Positions 8,138 through 15,908 of a stretch of 64,000 nt of DNA are shown one piece after another; the stretch's first letter is position 1; each line of letters opens with the position of its first letter. The position numbers and the translations under genes were made by a program. Source of the DNA: Pseudonocardia sp. DSM 110487 (lineage in GTDB: Bacteria > Actinomycetota > Actinomycetes > Mycobacteriales > Pseudonocardiaceae); the NCBI RefSeq assembly GCF_019468565.1, contig NZ_CP080521.1, forward strand, positions 10,044,001-10,108,000. Direction: 5' to 3'. The notes beneath the pieces were generated by a model, which saw only the letters and a program-made list of their open reading frames with translations, was not told the DNA's origin and ran no database searches.

Positions 8138-8790
8138 CGACAGCTCGCGGGAGCACCCGCGACGCGATCGTGAGCGCCGCGCTCGAGCTGTTCCGCGAGC
8201 GCGGTTTCGAGGGCACGACGATGCGTGCGGTCGCCGAGCGCGCCGGCGTGTCCGTCGGCAACGCCTACTACTACTTCTCCTCGAAGGACGAGCTGGTCCA
8301 GGGCTTCTACGACCAGCTCGTCGCCGAGCACCGCGCGCTCGCGCTGCCGGGGCTCGCCGGGCACGCCGACCTCGCCGACCGGCTCGGCGCCACGCTCCAT
8401 GCCTGGATCACGGTGGCGGAGCCGTACCGGGAGTTCGCGGGCCGCTTCTTCGCGGTGGCCGCCCAGCCCGGCAACCCGCTGTCACCGTTCAGCCAGGAGA
8501 GCGGTCCCGCGCGCGCGGCCGCGGTGGACCTCTACCGGGAGGTGCTCGCCGGAGCCAGGGTCGACCCCGACCCCGAGCTGGCGCGCGAGCTCCCCGAACT
8601 GATGTGGCTGCAGCACCTGGGGATCGTGCTGTTCTGGGTGCACGACCGCTCCGAAGGCGCCTCTCGCACTCGCATGCTCGTGGATCGCACGGTCCCGATG
8701 GTCGCGCGGCTCGTGCGGCTCTCGCGGCTGCCGGTGCTGCGCCCGCTCGGCCGCCAGGTCGTCGACCTGGTGCGGTTGCTGCGGAGCTAG
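8134..8790 (+). CDS. TetR/AcrR family transcriptional regulator
   Basis: A 218-aa regulator. The N-terminal helix-turn-helix is clear: AIVSAALELFRERGFEGTTM then VAERAGVSVGNAYYYFSSKDEL (about residues 10-55). The larger C-terminal domain would bind an unknown ligand. It sits second in a probable three-gene operon (membrane protein, TetR, kinase/LLM fusion) and is 9 bp from the next gene. A TTGAAC/GTTCAA palindrome at 7680-7693 is its likely operator. Confidence 0.88.
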   Translation: MTTARGSTRDAIVSAALELFRERGFEGTTMRAVAERAGVSVGNAYYYFSSKDELVQGFYDQLVAEHRALALPGLAGHADLADRLGATLHAWITVAEPYREFAGRFFAVAAQPGNPLSPFSQESGPARAAAVDLYREVLAGARVDPDPELARELPELMWLQHLGIVLFWVHDRSEGASRTRMLVDRTVPMVARLVRLSRLPVLRPLGRQVVDLVRLLRS

Positions 8791-8799
8791 GGGCACTAG

Positions 8800-10263
8800 G
8801 TGCGGCTGCCGTCGCCCTGCATGGTCGTGCTGGCTGGGCCTGTCGCATCCGGCAAGTCGACGTGGGCCGCGGAGCAGTTCCCGCCGGACGCGGTGGTGTC
8901 GAGCGACCGGCTCCGCGCGCTGGTCGGAGCGGGGGAGGATGACATCGCGGCCAGCGCCGACGCGCTCGCCCTGCTCGACGAGATCGTCGCCAGGCGCGCG
9001 GCACGCCGGTTGACCACGGTCGTCGACACCACCGGGCTCGACGCCGGGAAACGCGCGACCTGGCTGCGCCTCGCCCGCGAGCACGGCATGGCGTGTGTCG
9101 CCGTCGCGTTCGACACCCCGGCCGGTGTCTGCCGAGCACGCAACCGCGCCCGCCAGCGGCCGGTACCAGCCGCCGTGCTGACCGCGCAGCTCAAGGCGTG
9201 GCCCGCGGTGCGCGACGCGCTGGCCGGCGAGGGGTTCGACGAGGTGCTCGCGCCCGAGCCGGTCCGGGTGGTGCCGCAGACCTTCCTCGAGTCCGACGCG
9301 GCGGCGCACCGCCAGCAGGACGACCCCGTCGGGCTCCGGTTCGCGCTGCACATCGGGGAGTTCCGCGGCGGCGCCTCCGGGATGCGGCACCGGCTGCGCG
9401 AGATCGCGGGCGCCGCTGAGGCAGCAGGCTTCGACGCGATCTACGTGATGGACCACTTCCGGCAGATCCCGCAGCTGGGCCGGGCGTGGGAGGACTTCCC
9501 CGAGAGCTTCACCACCCTCGCGTGGCTCGCCGCGTGCACCGAGCGGGTCCGGCTGGGCACCCTCGTCACCGCCGTGACGCACCGCAACGTCGGGCACCTC
9601 GCCAAGATCGTCGCCACGCTCGACGTGCTCAGCGGCGGCCGCGCCGTCTGCGGCATCGGGCTCGGCTGGTTCGAGACCGAACACAAGGCGTACGGGTTCG
9701 GCTTCCCACCGCTCGCCGAGCGGTACGCCCTGCTCGAGGACGCGCTCGCGGCGCTACCGGTGCTGTGGGGGCCGGGAGGCAAGCCGTTCCGCGGGCGGGT
9801 GCTCGACCTGCCCGACACCTCCGGCTATCCACGGCCGCTCCAGGAACACGTGCCGATCGTGCTCGGCGGCGGGGGCGAGCGGCGCACTCTGCCGCTCGCC
9901 GCCCGCTACGCCGACGTCGCCAACGTGCTGGGTGACCTGCCGTCGGTCGCGCGCAAGGCCGCCGTGCTCCGCGAGCACTGCGCCCGCACCGGCCGCGCCG
10001 TCGAGCTGTCGCACCTCACCACCGCGCTGGTCGGCTGGGATAGCGCCGAGGTGGCCGCGCTCGTCGAGGCACACCGGCCACGGGCCGTCGACCCCGGCCG
10101 GTACGCGCAGCAGGTGCATGCGGGCACCGTGGCCGACCAGGTCGGACGGTTCCGGGAGCTCGCGGAGATCGGCGTGGCGGAGGTTGCGGTCCGCCTGCCC
10201 GACCTGCGCGACCCGGCCCCGGTGGCCCGGATGGGCGAGGTCATCGCCGCGTTCAAGGTGTGA
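8800..10263 (+). CDS. Fusion: P-loop kinase-like domain plus F420-dependent LLM-class oxidoreductase
   Basis: A 487-aa two-domain protein. Residues 8-165 form a P-loop kinase/AAA_33-like domain: Walker A GPVASGKST (13-21), the Asp in SSDRLR, VVDTTGLDAGKR as the second acidic strand, and an Arg-rich lid (RARNRARQR). Residues 180-487 form a luciferase-like monooxygenase domain (FALHIGEF, YVMDHFRQIP, LVTAVTHRNVGHLAKIVATLD, GIGLGWFETEHKAYGF) close to the Rv1855c-type F420-dependent branch. Both domains look intact and the joint is in one frame without a stop. The kinase part resembles tRNA-ligase or polynucleotide-kinase-like proteins; its substrate is unknown. The GTG start follows the TetR gene by 9 bp. 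The 3' end overlaps the convergent reductase gene by 11 bp. Confidence 0.85.
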   Translation: MRLPSPCMVVLAGPVASGKSTWAAEQFPPDAVVSSDRLRALVGAGEDDIAASADALALLDEIVARRAARRLTTVVDTTGLDAGKRATWLRLAREHGMACVAVAFDTPAGVCRARNRARQRPVPAAVLTAQLKAWPAVRDALAGEGFDEVLAPEPVRVVPQTFLESDAAAHRQQDDPVGLRFALHIGEFRGGASGMRHRLREIAGAAEAAGFDAIYVMDHFRQIPQLGRAWEDFPESFTTLAWLAACTERVRLGTLVTAVTHRNVGHLAKIVATLDVLSGGRAVCGIGLGWFETEHKAYGFGFPPLAERYALLEDALAALPVLWGPGGKPFRGRVLDLPDTSGYPRPLQEHVPIVLGGGGERRTLPLAARYADVANVLGDLPSVARKAAVLREHCARTGRAVELSHLTTALVGWDSAEVAALVEAHRPRAVDPGRYAQQVHAGTVADQVGRFRELAEIGVAEVAVRLPDLRDPAPVARMGEVIAAFKV

Positions 10264-11185
10264 GCACGAGGCGCCCCCGCAACCCGCCGGACGCCACCAT
10301 TCGGTAGGCCGTTGCGGCGTCGTCGAGCGCGTGCACGCCGGCCACCCTCGTCCCGATGACCCCGTCCTCGACCATGCCTGCGAGCCGGCGCAGCCGGTCA
10401 CCGTCGGCGCTGACGAGCACGGTGTGCACGCGGATGCCACGCAGCGGCGCGGGCGGCGGGGTGGCCACGAGGTGGGCGAATCCGCCCCCGTTGCGCACGG
10501 CCTCCTGCGCGGCGACCCCGACGAGCGCGGCGTCGACGACGCCGTCCACCCCGCCGGGCACCAGCTCCCGCACGGCGGTGGGCAGGTCGGCGCCCCGGGG
10601 GATGACGTGCTGCGCACCCAGCTCGCGGACGAGCGCTTCGTCGGCCGCGGCAGCGCCGGCCACGACCTCCAGCCCGCGGTGCCGGGCCAGCTGCACGGCG
10701 TACCCACCGACCGCGCCAGCGGCGCCGGTGACGAGCAACGTGGCTCCGGCCGGGAGCGCCAGTGCCTCGAGCGCCTGGTCTGCGGTGAGGGCGTTCAGCG
10801 GGATCGTCGAGGCCGCGACCGGGTCGAGGTCACGCGGGGCCGGCGCGATCGCCGAGACGTCCAGGACGACGTGCTCGGCGTGGGTCTTCAGTGGCCTCCC
10901 GAGCAGGTCGGACAGGCCGATCACCGCGGTGCCCAGCGGAATGTCCACGCCCGCGCCGACCGCCTCGACCGAGCCCGCCACGTCCCAGCCGAGACCGAGT
11001 TGGTCGCGCGGCGGCGTGAGCCCGATCCGGACGAGTCCGCCGCTCGCCGTGCCCACGTCGACCGGGTTCACCGCGGCAGCGGCCACCCTGATCCGGACCT
11101 GCCCCGGTCCCGGGTCGGGAACAGGGGTCTCGATCAGCTCGACCGCATCCGGCCCGTCGAGCCGCCGGGCCACAAGTGCACGCAT
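10253..11185 (-). CDS. Zinc-independent NADP-dependent quinone-type oxidoreductase (MDR family)
   Basis: A 310-aa medium-chain reductase. It has the N-terminal GroES-like fold (PGQVRIRVAAAAVNPVDVG) and the nucleotide-binding GAAGAVGGYAVQLARHRG (about 154-171). It lacks the structural-zinc Cys cluster, so it is of the quinone oxidoreductase/zeta-crystallin type. It probably reduces quinones or enones with NADPH. It diverges from an HxlR regulator, a pairing often seen for redox-stress reductases, with a palindrome at 11198-11212 between them. Confidence 0.87.
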   Translation of the reverse strand: MRALVARRLDGPDAVELIETPVPDPGPGQVRIRVAAAAVNPVDVGTASGGLVRIGLTPPRDQLGLGWDVAGSVEAVGAGVDIPLGTAVIGLSDLLGRPLKTHAEHVVLDVSAIAPAPRDLDPVAASTIPLNALTADQALEALALPAGATLLVTGAAGAVGGYAVQLARHRGLEVVAGAAAADEALVRELGAQHVIPRGADLPTAVRELVPGGVDGVVDAALVGVAAQEAVRNGGGFAHLVATPPPAPLRGIRVHTVLVSADGDRLRRLAGMVEDGVIGTRVAGVHALDDAATAYRMVASGGLRGRLVLTP

Positions 11186-11197
11186 GCGACCACTATC

Positions 11198-11212
11198 GGA
11201 GAGCTACTCTCC
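11198..11212. promoter_or_regulatory. GGAGAG-cta-CTCTCC operator between the MDR reductase and hxlR genes
   Basis: A perfect 6-bp inverted repeat with a 3-bp spacer inside the 73-bp divergent region. It is the only clear dyad there and is placed to control both genes, so it is the likely HxlR operator. Confidence 0.5.
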
Positions 11213-11258
11213 AACGTGAAGAAGGCACCTGGAAGTGCGTACCGCACCCGGAGGAGAG

Positions 11259-11675
11259 ATGGCCACCCGAACCGCGAGTGAGCGCCGCGCGGAGGCGGCG
11301 CGCCGGTACGACGCGTACATCGCGTCCTGCCCCACCCGCCAGCTGCTGGACCGGATCAGCGACAAGTGGGTGACGCTCGTGCTGTCGGCGCTGGCGGACG
11401 GGCCGCGGCGGTACTCGGACCTGAGCAGGCGCATCGCGGGCGTCAGCCAGAAGATGCTCACCCAGACCCTGCGCTCGCTCGAGCGGGACGGGCTGGTCAG
11501 CCGGGCCGTTACGCCGTCGGTGCCGGTGCGCGTCGACTACACGCTCACCCCGCTCGGCGGCACGCTCATGCCGTTGCTGGCCCACATCAAGGAATGGGCG
11601 GAACACCACATGGACGAGGTCGCCGCAGCCCGCGCAGGCCACGACCGCCCTAGTTCCTCCGCGCCAGCCCCGTGA
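11259..11675 (+). CDS. HxlR family winged-helix regulator
   Basis: A 138-aa regulator. ATG at 11259 is chosen because GGAGGAGA ends just before it; a GTG 24 bp upstream has no such site. The HxlR core is present: CPTRQLLDRISDKWVTLVLSAL with one Cys, RRYSDLSRRIAGVSQKMLTQTLRSLERDGLV (recognition helix) and VDYTLTPLGGTL (wing). Many members sense redox state or aldehydes through a Cys near this position. It probably controls the divergent quinone reductase. It ends 26 bp inside the convergent MFS gene. Confidence 0.87.
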   Translation: MATRTASERRAEAARRYDAYIASCPTRQLLDRISDKWVTLVLSALADGPRRYSDLSRRIAGVSQKMLTQTLRSLERDGLVSRAVTPSVPVRVDYTLTPLGGTLMPLLAHIKEWAEHHMDEVAAARAGHDRPSSSAPAP

Positions 11676-13173
11676 ACACCGTCAGAGCGACGAGAACAAG
11701 CACGACGGTGCCGGTCAGCGCGGTGATCCCGACGGCGCCGGTGAACGCGGCGCGCGCCGAGTCCAGCAGCTCGGCCGCGGGCACCCCGGTGAGCCGGTCC
11801 GCGACGCCGACCGCTCCGCCCAGCGTCTCGTGGGCCGTCGCGGCGTAGGTCGGTCCGACGCTGCTCGGCACCTCCACGCCGGCGCGGTACACCGCCGAGA
11901 GCACGCTGCCGAGCACGGCCGTGCCGAGCACCGCACCGATCTCGTACGCCGTCTCGGACACGGCCGACGCGGCGCCGGCCCGGTCGGCGGGAGCCGCGGC
12001 GAGGATCGCGTCGTTCGTGACCGTCTCCGACAGCCCGATCCCGGCCCCGACCAGCACGCTCGCCGCCAGCAGCACGGCGACCGAGTGGTCGGCGCCCATG
12101 AGCGTGCACAGCAGGTACCCGGACGCGGCCAGCAACAGCCCGGCAGGGACCAGCGCACGCAGCGGGAACCGGCGGCCCAGCCGCGCGGCCGCCAGTCCGG
12201 CGAGCATCGTCATGACGAACCCGGGCAGCAGCACCAGCCCGGCGTCCATCGGCGTCAGCCCCCGCACCAGCACGAGATACTGCGCGGAGAAGAAGAGTAG
12301 GCCTGTGAGGGCGAACATCGTGGTGGCGTTGGCCAGCGCCGAGAGCCGCAGCACCGGGGAGGCGAACAGGGTGACGTCGAGCAACGGCTCCTCACCCGCG
12401 GCACGCCGGGCCTCCGCGCGGCGTACGAAGAGCACACCCGCGACGATCGCGACGAGCAGCGCGAGCGCCGCGATCGGGGTGATGCCGTCGTGTGCGACGA
12501 GCTTCACCGCGAGCACGGCGGGTGCCATCGCGAACAGGGAGAGCAGCACACCGAGCGGGTCGAGCCTTCCGGGGTGCGGCATGCGCGACTCCGGGAGCAG
12601 CGCAGGGGCGAGCCCGAGCAGGACCAGCATCACCGGCACGTTGACCAGGAACACCGAGCCCCACCAGAAGTGCTCCAGGAGGAGCCCGCCGACGATCGGG
12701 CCGAGCGCAGATCCCGCCGCGAACCCGGTGGCCCAGATCGCGACGGCGAACCTGCGCTGGGCCCGATCCCGGAAGAGGGTGCGCAGCAGCGCGAGCGTGG
12801 CGGGCATCAGCATGGCGCCGAAGAACCCGAGCAGGGCGCGGGCGGCAACGAGGTGCGCCGCGTCCGTGGCGAAGGCGGCGAGGAGCGAGACAGCGCCGAA
12901 CCCGGCCACACCGACCATCAGCGTGCGGCGCCTGCCGACCCGGTCGCCGAGCGTGCCCATGGTCACCAGCAGACCCGCCAGCACGAGCGGGTAGACGTCC
13001 ACGATCCACAGCAGCTGCGTCGCCGACGGCGACAGCGCGGCGCTGATCGCCGGCAGGGCGAAGCCGAGCACGGTGTTGTCGATCGTGACGAGCAGCGTGG
13101 GCAGGAGCAGCACGGCGAGCGCTGCCCACTCGCGGCGGCCGGCACGGGTGGGGCGGGGAGCGATGACGGTCAA
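11650..13173 (-). CDS. MFS drug-efflux transporter, DHA2 (14-TM) family
   Basis: A 507-aa transporter with about 14 hydrophobic helices. The loop GTLGDRVGRRRTLMVGVAGF is the MFS motif A, and the N-terminal LPTLLVTIDNTVLGFALPAI is motif D1 of the DHA2 family (QacA/EmrB/LfrA-like), which exports cationic drugs and dyes using the proton gradient. It diverges from a TetR gene with a perfect 14-bp palindrome between them, the standard arrangement for a drug-induced efflux pump. Confidence 0.92.
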   Translation of the reverse strand: MTVIAPRPTRAGRREWAALAVLLLPTLLVTIDNTVLGFALPAISAALSPSATQLLWIVDVYPLVLAGLLVTMGTLGDRVGRRRTLMVGVAGFGAVSLLAAFATDAAHLVAARALLGFFGAMLMPATLALLRTLFRDRAQRRFAVAIWATGFAAGSALGPIVGGLLLEHFWWGSVFLVNVPVMLVLLGLAPALLPESRMPHPGRLDPLGVLLSLFAMAPAVLAVKLVAHDGITPIAALALLVAIVAGVLFVRRAEARRAAGEEPLLDVTLFASPVLRLSALANATTMFALTGLLFFSAQYLVLVRGLTPMDAGLVLLPGFVMTMLAGLAAARLGRRFPLRALVPAGLLLAASGYLLCTLMGADHSVAVLLAASVLVGAGIGLSETVTNDAILAAAPADRAGAASAVSETAYEIGAVLGTAVLGSVLSAVYRAGVEVPSSVGPTYAATAHETLGGAVGVADRLTGVPAAELLDSARAAFTGAVGITALTGTVVLVLVALTVFTGLARRN

Positions 13174-13207
13174 CGGTGTTCCTCGGAGTAGCGGGCCCTT
13201 CGACTGT

Positions 13208-13221
13208 ACCGTCTAGACGGT
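13208..13221. promoter_or_regulatory. Perfect palindrome ACCGTCTAGACGGT, TetR operator candidate
   Basis: A 14-bp perfect palindrome lies in the 97-bp divergent region between the MFS efflux gene and a TetR gene, 35 bp from the MFS start. It has the size and symmetry of TetR/QacR-type operators. Confidence 0.6.
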
Positions 13222-13270
13222 TTGGAACGCCTGGTCATTCCCATCACGGCCGGCGGCCTAGACTCGCCGG

Positions 13271-13813
13271 GTGCCGAGCGCCCGTGACCGCGTGCTGGAC
13301 GCCTACGAGACGCTGCTGATCGAGCACGGCGGTGCGGCCGTCACCCTCGATGCCGTCGTCGCGGCGGCAGGCGTGTCGAAGGGCGGGCTGCTCTACCACT
13401 TCGCGTCGAAGGAGGCCCTCGCCGCAGGCCTGCTCGGCCGGCTGCGTGAGCGCAGCGCGGCCGATGCCGAGGCGATCCGCAGCGCACCGGACGGCGCCGT
13501 CGCGTACTACGTCCGCACGTCAGCGCCCGGAGGCGCATCCCCCGGCGGCCTCACCCGCACCTACCTCGCCGTCCTCCGGCTCGCCGACAGCACCGCGGCC
13601 GGGCAGGCCGTCCGGGACGCACTCGCCGAGGTGGACGCCGACGGGTACGCCGCCCTGCTGGACGAGCTGCACGACCCGGTGCTCGCCTGGCTCGCGCAGC
13701 TCGTGGGCGACGGGCTCTACCTGCGCACGCTCACCGGCACCCCGCTGCCAACCGACCTGAGTGTGGACGACCTACTGGCCCGCATGCGCCAGTACGCGCC
13801 CAGGCAGGCGTAG
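13271..13813 (+). CDS. TetR/AcrR family regulator of the divergent MFS pump
   Basis: A 180-aa regulator. The N-terminal HTH reads RDRVLDAYETLLIEHGG then LDAVVAAAGVSKGGLLYHFASKEAL (about residues 4-49), close to the 'GGLLYHF' subgroup. The C-terminal part resembles TetR_C domains with a short ligand pocket. It starts at GTG 13271. Position and the palindrome in the shared promoter make it the likely repressor of the DHA2 transporter. Confidence 0.88.
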   Translation: MPSARDRVLDAYETLLIEHGGAAVTLDAVVAAAGVSKGGLLYHFASKEALAAGLLGRLRERSAADAEAIRSAPDGAVAYYVRTSAPGGASPGGLTRTYLAVLRLADSTAAGQAVRDALAEVDADGYAALLDELHDPVLAWLAQLVGDGLYLRTLTGTPLPTDLSVDDLLARMRQYAPRQA

Positions 13814-13851
13814 CCGCGGACGAGGGATGCGTCGGAGGGCGGGCAGGGGCG

Positions 13852-13921
13852 CTCGCACACCGATTTCGGTGGCGGCACACCGACTGCTGTCGCTGTATGA
13901 GCGCAGAAGTCGGTGTGTGAG
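13852..13921. repeat. Imperfect inverted repeat built from CACACCGA modules
   Basis: A 16-nt arm at 13852-13867 pairs with 13906-13921 (14 of 16 positions). A third copy of GCACACCGA lies at 13875. The element follows the TetR gene by 38 bp and could act as its terminator. Otherwise the 217-bp interval to the next gene shows nothing. Confidence 0.5.
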
Positions 13922-14030
13922 CCTCGCTACCGGGGCGCCAGCGGCGTCCTTCTGCATCTCGGATCGATCACCGGCGGCTGATCCCGTCCGCGCGCCCGCA
14001 CCTGCTCGGGGCCGCGCCTGACCTGCAGAA

Positions 14031-14327
14031 TCAGCGGCCCGCGACGACGGCCTCCCGGGCGATCACCGGGAGCGGGATGGGTAGCCGGTGGACCGTGACG
14101 TTCCAGTACCGGCCGTCCGGATCGCCGGCCCGCCATGCGTTCGCCAGCCGGGTGGTGGCGTCGGCGTCCACGCGGCGACGCGGCCGCGGACGCATGCCGC
14201 AGCGCCTTCGCACCTCTCGGTCCAGCGCCCGCCACGCGTCGTCCGCCGTGCTGTGCACGCTGACGGTGGCGGCTTCGTCCGCGTCCCCTACGAGCAGGGT
14301 GTATGCGCTCACAACCTCGAACGACAC
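14031..14327 (-). CDS. Hypothetical protein, 98 aa
   Basis: A GTG start with GAGGAG upstream. Codon usage is GC3-rich like its neighbours and the protein is soluble, with an Arg-rich middle (RRRCGMRPRPRRR) and WRAGDPDGRYWNVTVHRLPIPLPV near the end. I do not recognise the family. It lies downstream of tldE on the same strand, 204 bp away. The gap between them shows no gene. Confidence 0.5.
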   Translation of the reverse strand: MSFEVVSAYTLLVGDADEAATVSVHSTADDAWRALDREVRRRCGMRPRPRRRVDADATTRLANAWRAGDPDGRYWNVTVHRLPIPLPVIAREAVVAGR

Positions 14328-14531
14328 TCCTCGCCCCTTCCCGGTCCTACGACCCGGCGACGACGTCGGCGCTCTGTCGTCGAAGTAGTCAACGCCAAAC
14401 CGGGCACTGCGGATGCTCGTTGGGACCGCGACGCGCCGACCGGTGCGCCGAGCGGGGTCGAACGGCTGTTCCCGCGGTGACGCCCGCCACGTCGGCTAGG
14501 CCGTTCGGGCGAGCCGCCGTTCGGCGATTCG

Positions 14532-15908
14532 TCAGCGCCCGAGCGACACCGACGACATGTTGAACTCCGGAACCCGGGCCGGCGGCATGGCCGTGCGCGT
14601 GAACCAGTCCTTCCACTCCCGCGGGATCGTGCGTTCGGTGGCGCCGACCTCGGTGGTGCGCCGCACCACGTCGAGCGGCGAGTAGTTGAAGCGGAAGTTG
14701 TGGTCGACCTCACCCACCACCTCGCCGCGCTCCACGAGGTAGACGCCGTCGCGGGTGAGCCCGGTGAGCAGCAGCGTCGTGGGGTCGACCTCCCGGATGT
14801 ACCAGAGGCAGGTGAGCAACAGGCCGCGCTCGGTGCGGGCGACGAGGTCGGCGATCGAGTCCGTCGAGCCGCCGGTGAGGAGCAGGTTCTCGCCCGCAGG
14901 CGTGAACCGGGTGCCGAACTCCGCCGCCTCTGCGCGGGAGTAGACCAGCTCGCCGATCGTGCCCTCGCTGACCCACTCCGTGCGCCGGGTGGGCGCACCG
15001 TTGTCGAAGACCGAGATGCCCTCGCCGGAGCGGGTGGCGGTGACGAACGGCTCGTACTCGAGGCCCTGCGCGGACGGATCGCTGGCGAGCGTGAGCGGCA
15101 GGGCGGTGAGCTTCTCCCCGACGCGCGGCCCGTCCGGTCCGGCCAGCGCGCTGCGCCCCTCCTGCGCGGGCCTGCCCTCCATCGACCAGACGAGGTACAC
15201 CATCAGGTCCGCGACGGCCGACGGCGGCAGCAGGGTCTCGTACCGGCCTGCCGGCAGGGTGACGCGCCGGGTGCTCCATGCCAGCCGCCGGTCGGCCTCC
15301 GCGGCGAGCGCGCGCACGTCGACGTCGGTGAAGTCGGCGGTGGACACCCCGGTCCACGCCGAGCCGTTCAGGTCATGGGTCTTCGCGTTCAGCTCCACGG
15401 AGCCGGTGGGCTGCACCCAGCGCCTGCGGACGCCGGTGGACGTGCCGAGCCACACCGTGGAGAGCTGGTGGGAGGCGAAGCCGTACTGGCGGTGCGGGCC
15501 TGCCAGCACGTCCGCCAGCCCTTCGGCGAACGCGCCGAACACCCCGATCGACGTCTCGACCGCGGGGTCCTCCCACGACGGATCGCCGCCGTCGGGGGCC
15601 GGCAGCGGTGCGGCGTCCTTCGCCGGCCCCGCGTCCCGCGCCGCGGCCTCGGCTGCGCGCACCAGCTGCTCGAGCTGGACCTCGTCGGTCACCGCGACGC
15701 TCGAGCTCACGACGCCGGCCGCGATGCCACCCTCGACCGCGACGAACGCGATCACGGTGGTGCGCCGGGATGTGGTGTGCCCGTTCGTCGTCATCGTCGA
15801 GTTGGCCCACCGCAGTGCCGCCTCGCTCGACTCGCGCACGAGCACGGCGCACCCGTGCAGGTGCCGCGCCGCGGACAGGGTGCGCTCGACGACCTCATGG
15901 GCCCTCAC
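14532..15908 (-). CDS. pmbA: TldE/PmbA family protein, inactive partner of TldD
   Basis: A 458-aa protein of the PmbA/TldD fold without the HExxxH zinc motif, as expected of the TldE subunit. In E. coli, TldD and TldE form a heterodimeric metalloprotease that degrades unfolded peptides and processes microcin B17. Here the GTG start overlaps the tldD stop (GTGA), so the subunits are coupled. Recognisable parts are TTNGHTTSRRTTVIAFVA, NAKTHDLNGSAW and LLLTGLTRDGVYLVERGEVV. A much longer open frame runs to 17198, but its first part is only the shadow of tldD. Confidence 0.88.
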   Translation of the reverse strand: MRAHEVVERTLSAARHLHGCAVLVRESSEAALRWANSTMTTNGHTTSRRTTVIAFVAVEGGIAAGVVSSSVAVTDEVQLEQLVRAAEAAARDAGPAKDAAPLPAPDGGDPSWEDPAVETSIGVFGAFAEGLADVLAGPHRQYGFASHQLSTVWLGTSTGVRRRWVQPTGSVELNAKTHDLNGSAWTGVSTADFTDVDVRALAAEADRRLAWSTRRVTLPAGRYETLLPPSAVADLMVYLVWSMEGRPAQEGRSALAGPDGPRVGEKLTALPLTLASDPSAQGLEYEPFVTATRSGEGISVFDNGAPTRRTEWVSEGTIGELVYSRAEAAEFGTRFTPAGENLLLTGGSTDSIADLVARTERGLLLTCLWYIREVDPTTLLLTGLTRDGVYLVERGEVVGEVDHNFRFNYSPLDVVRRTTEVGATERTIPREWKDWFTRTAMPPARVPEFNMSSVSLGR

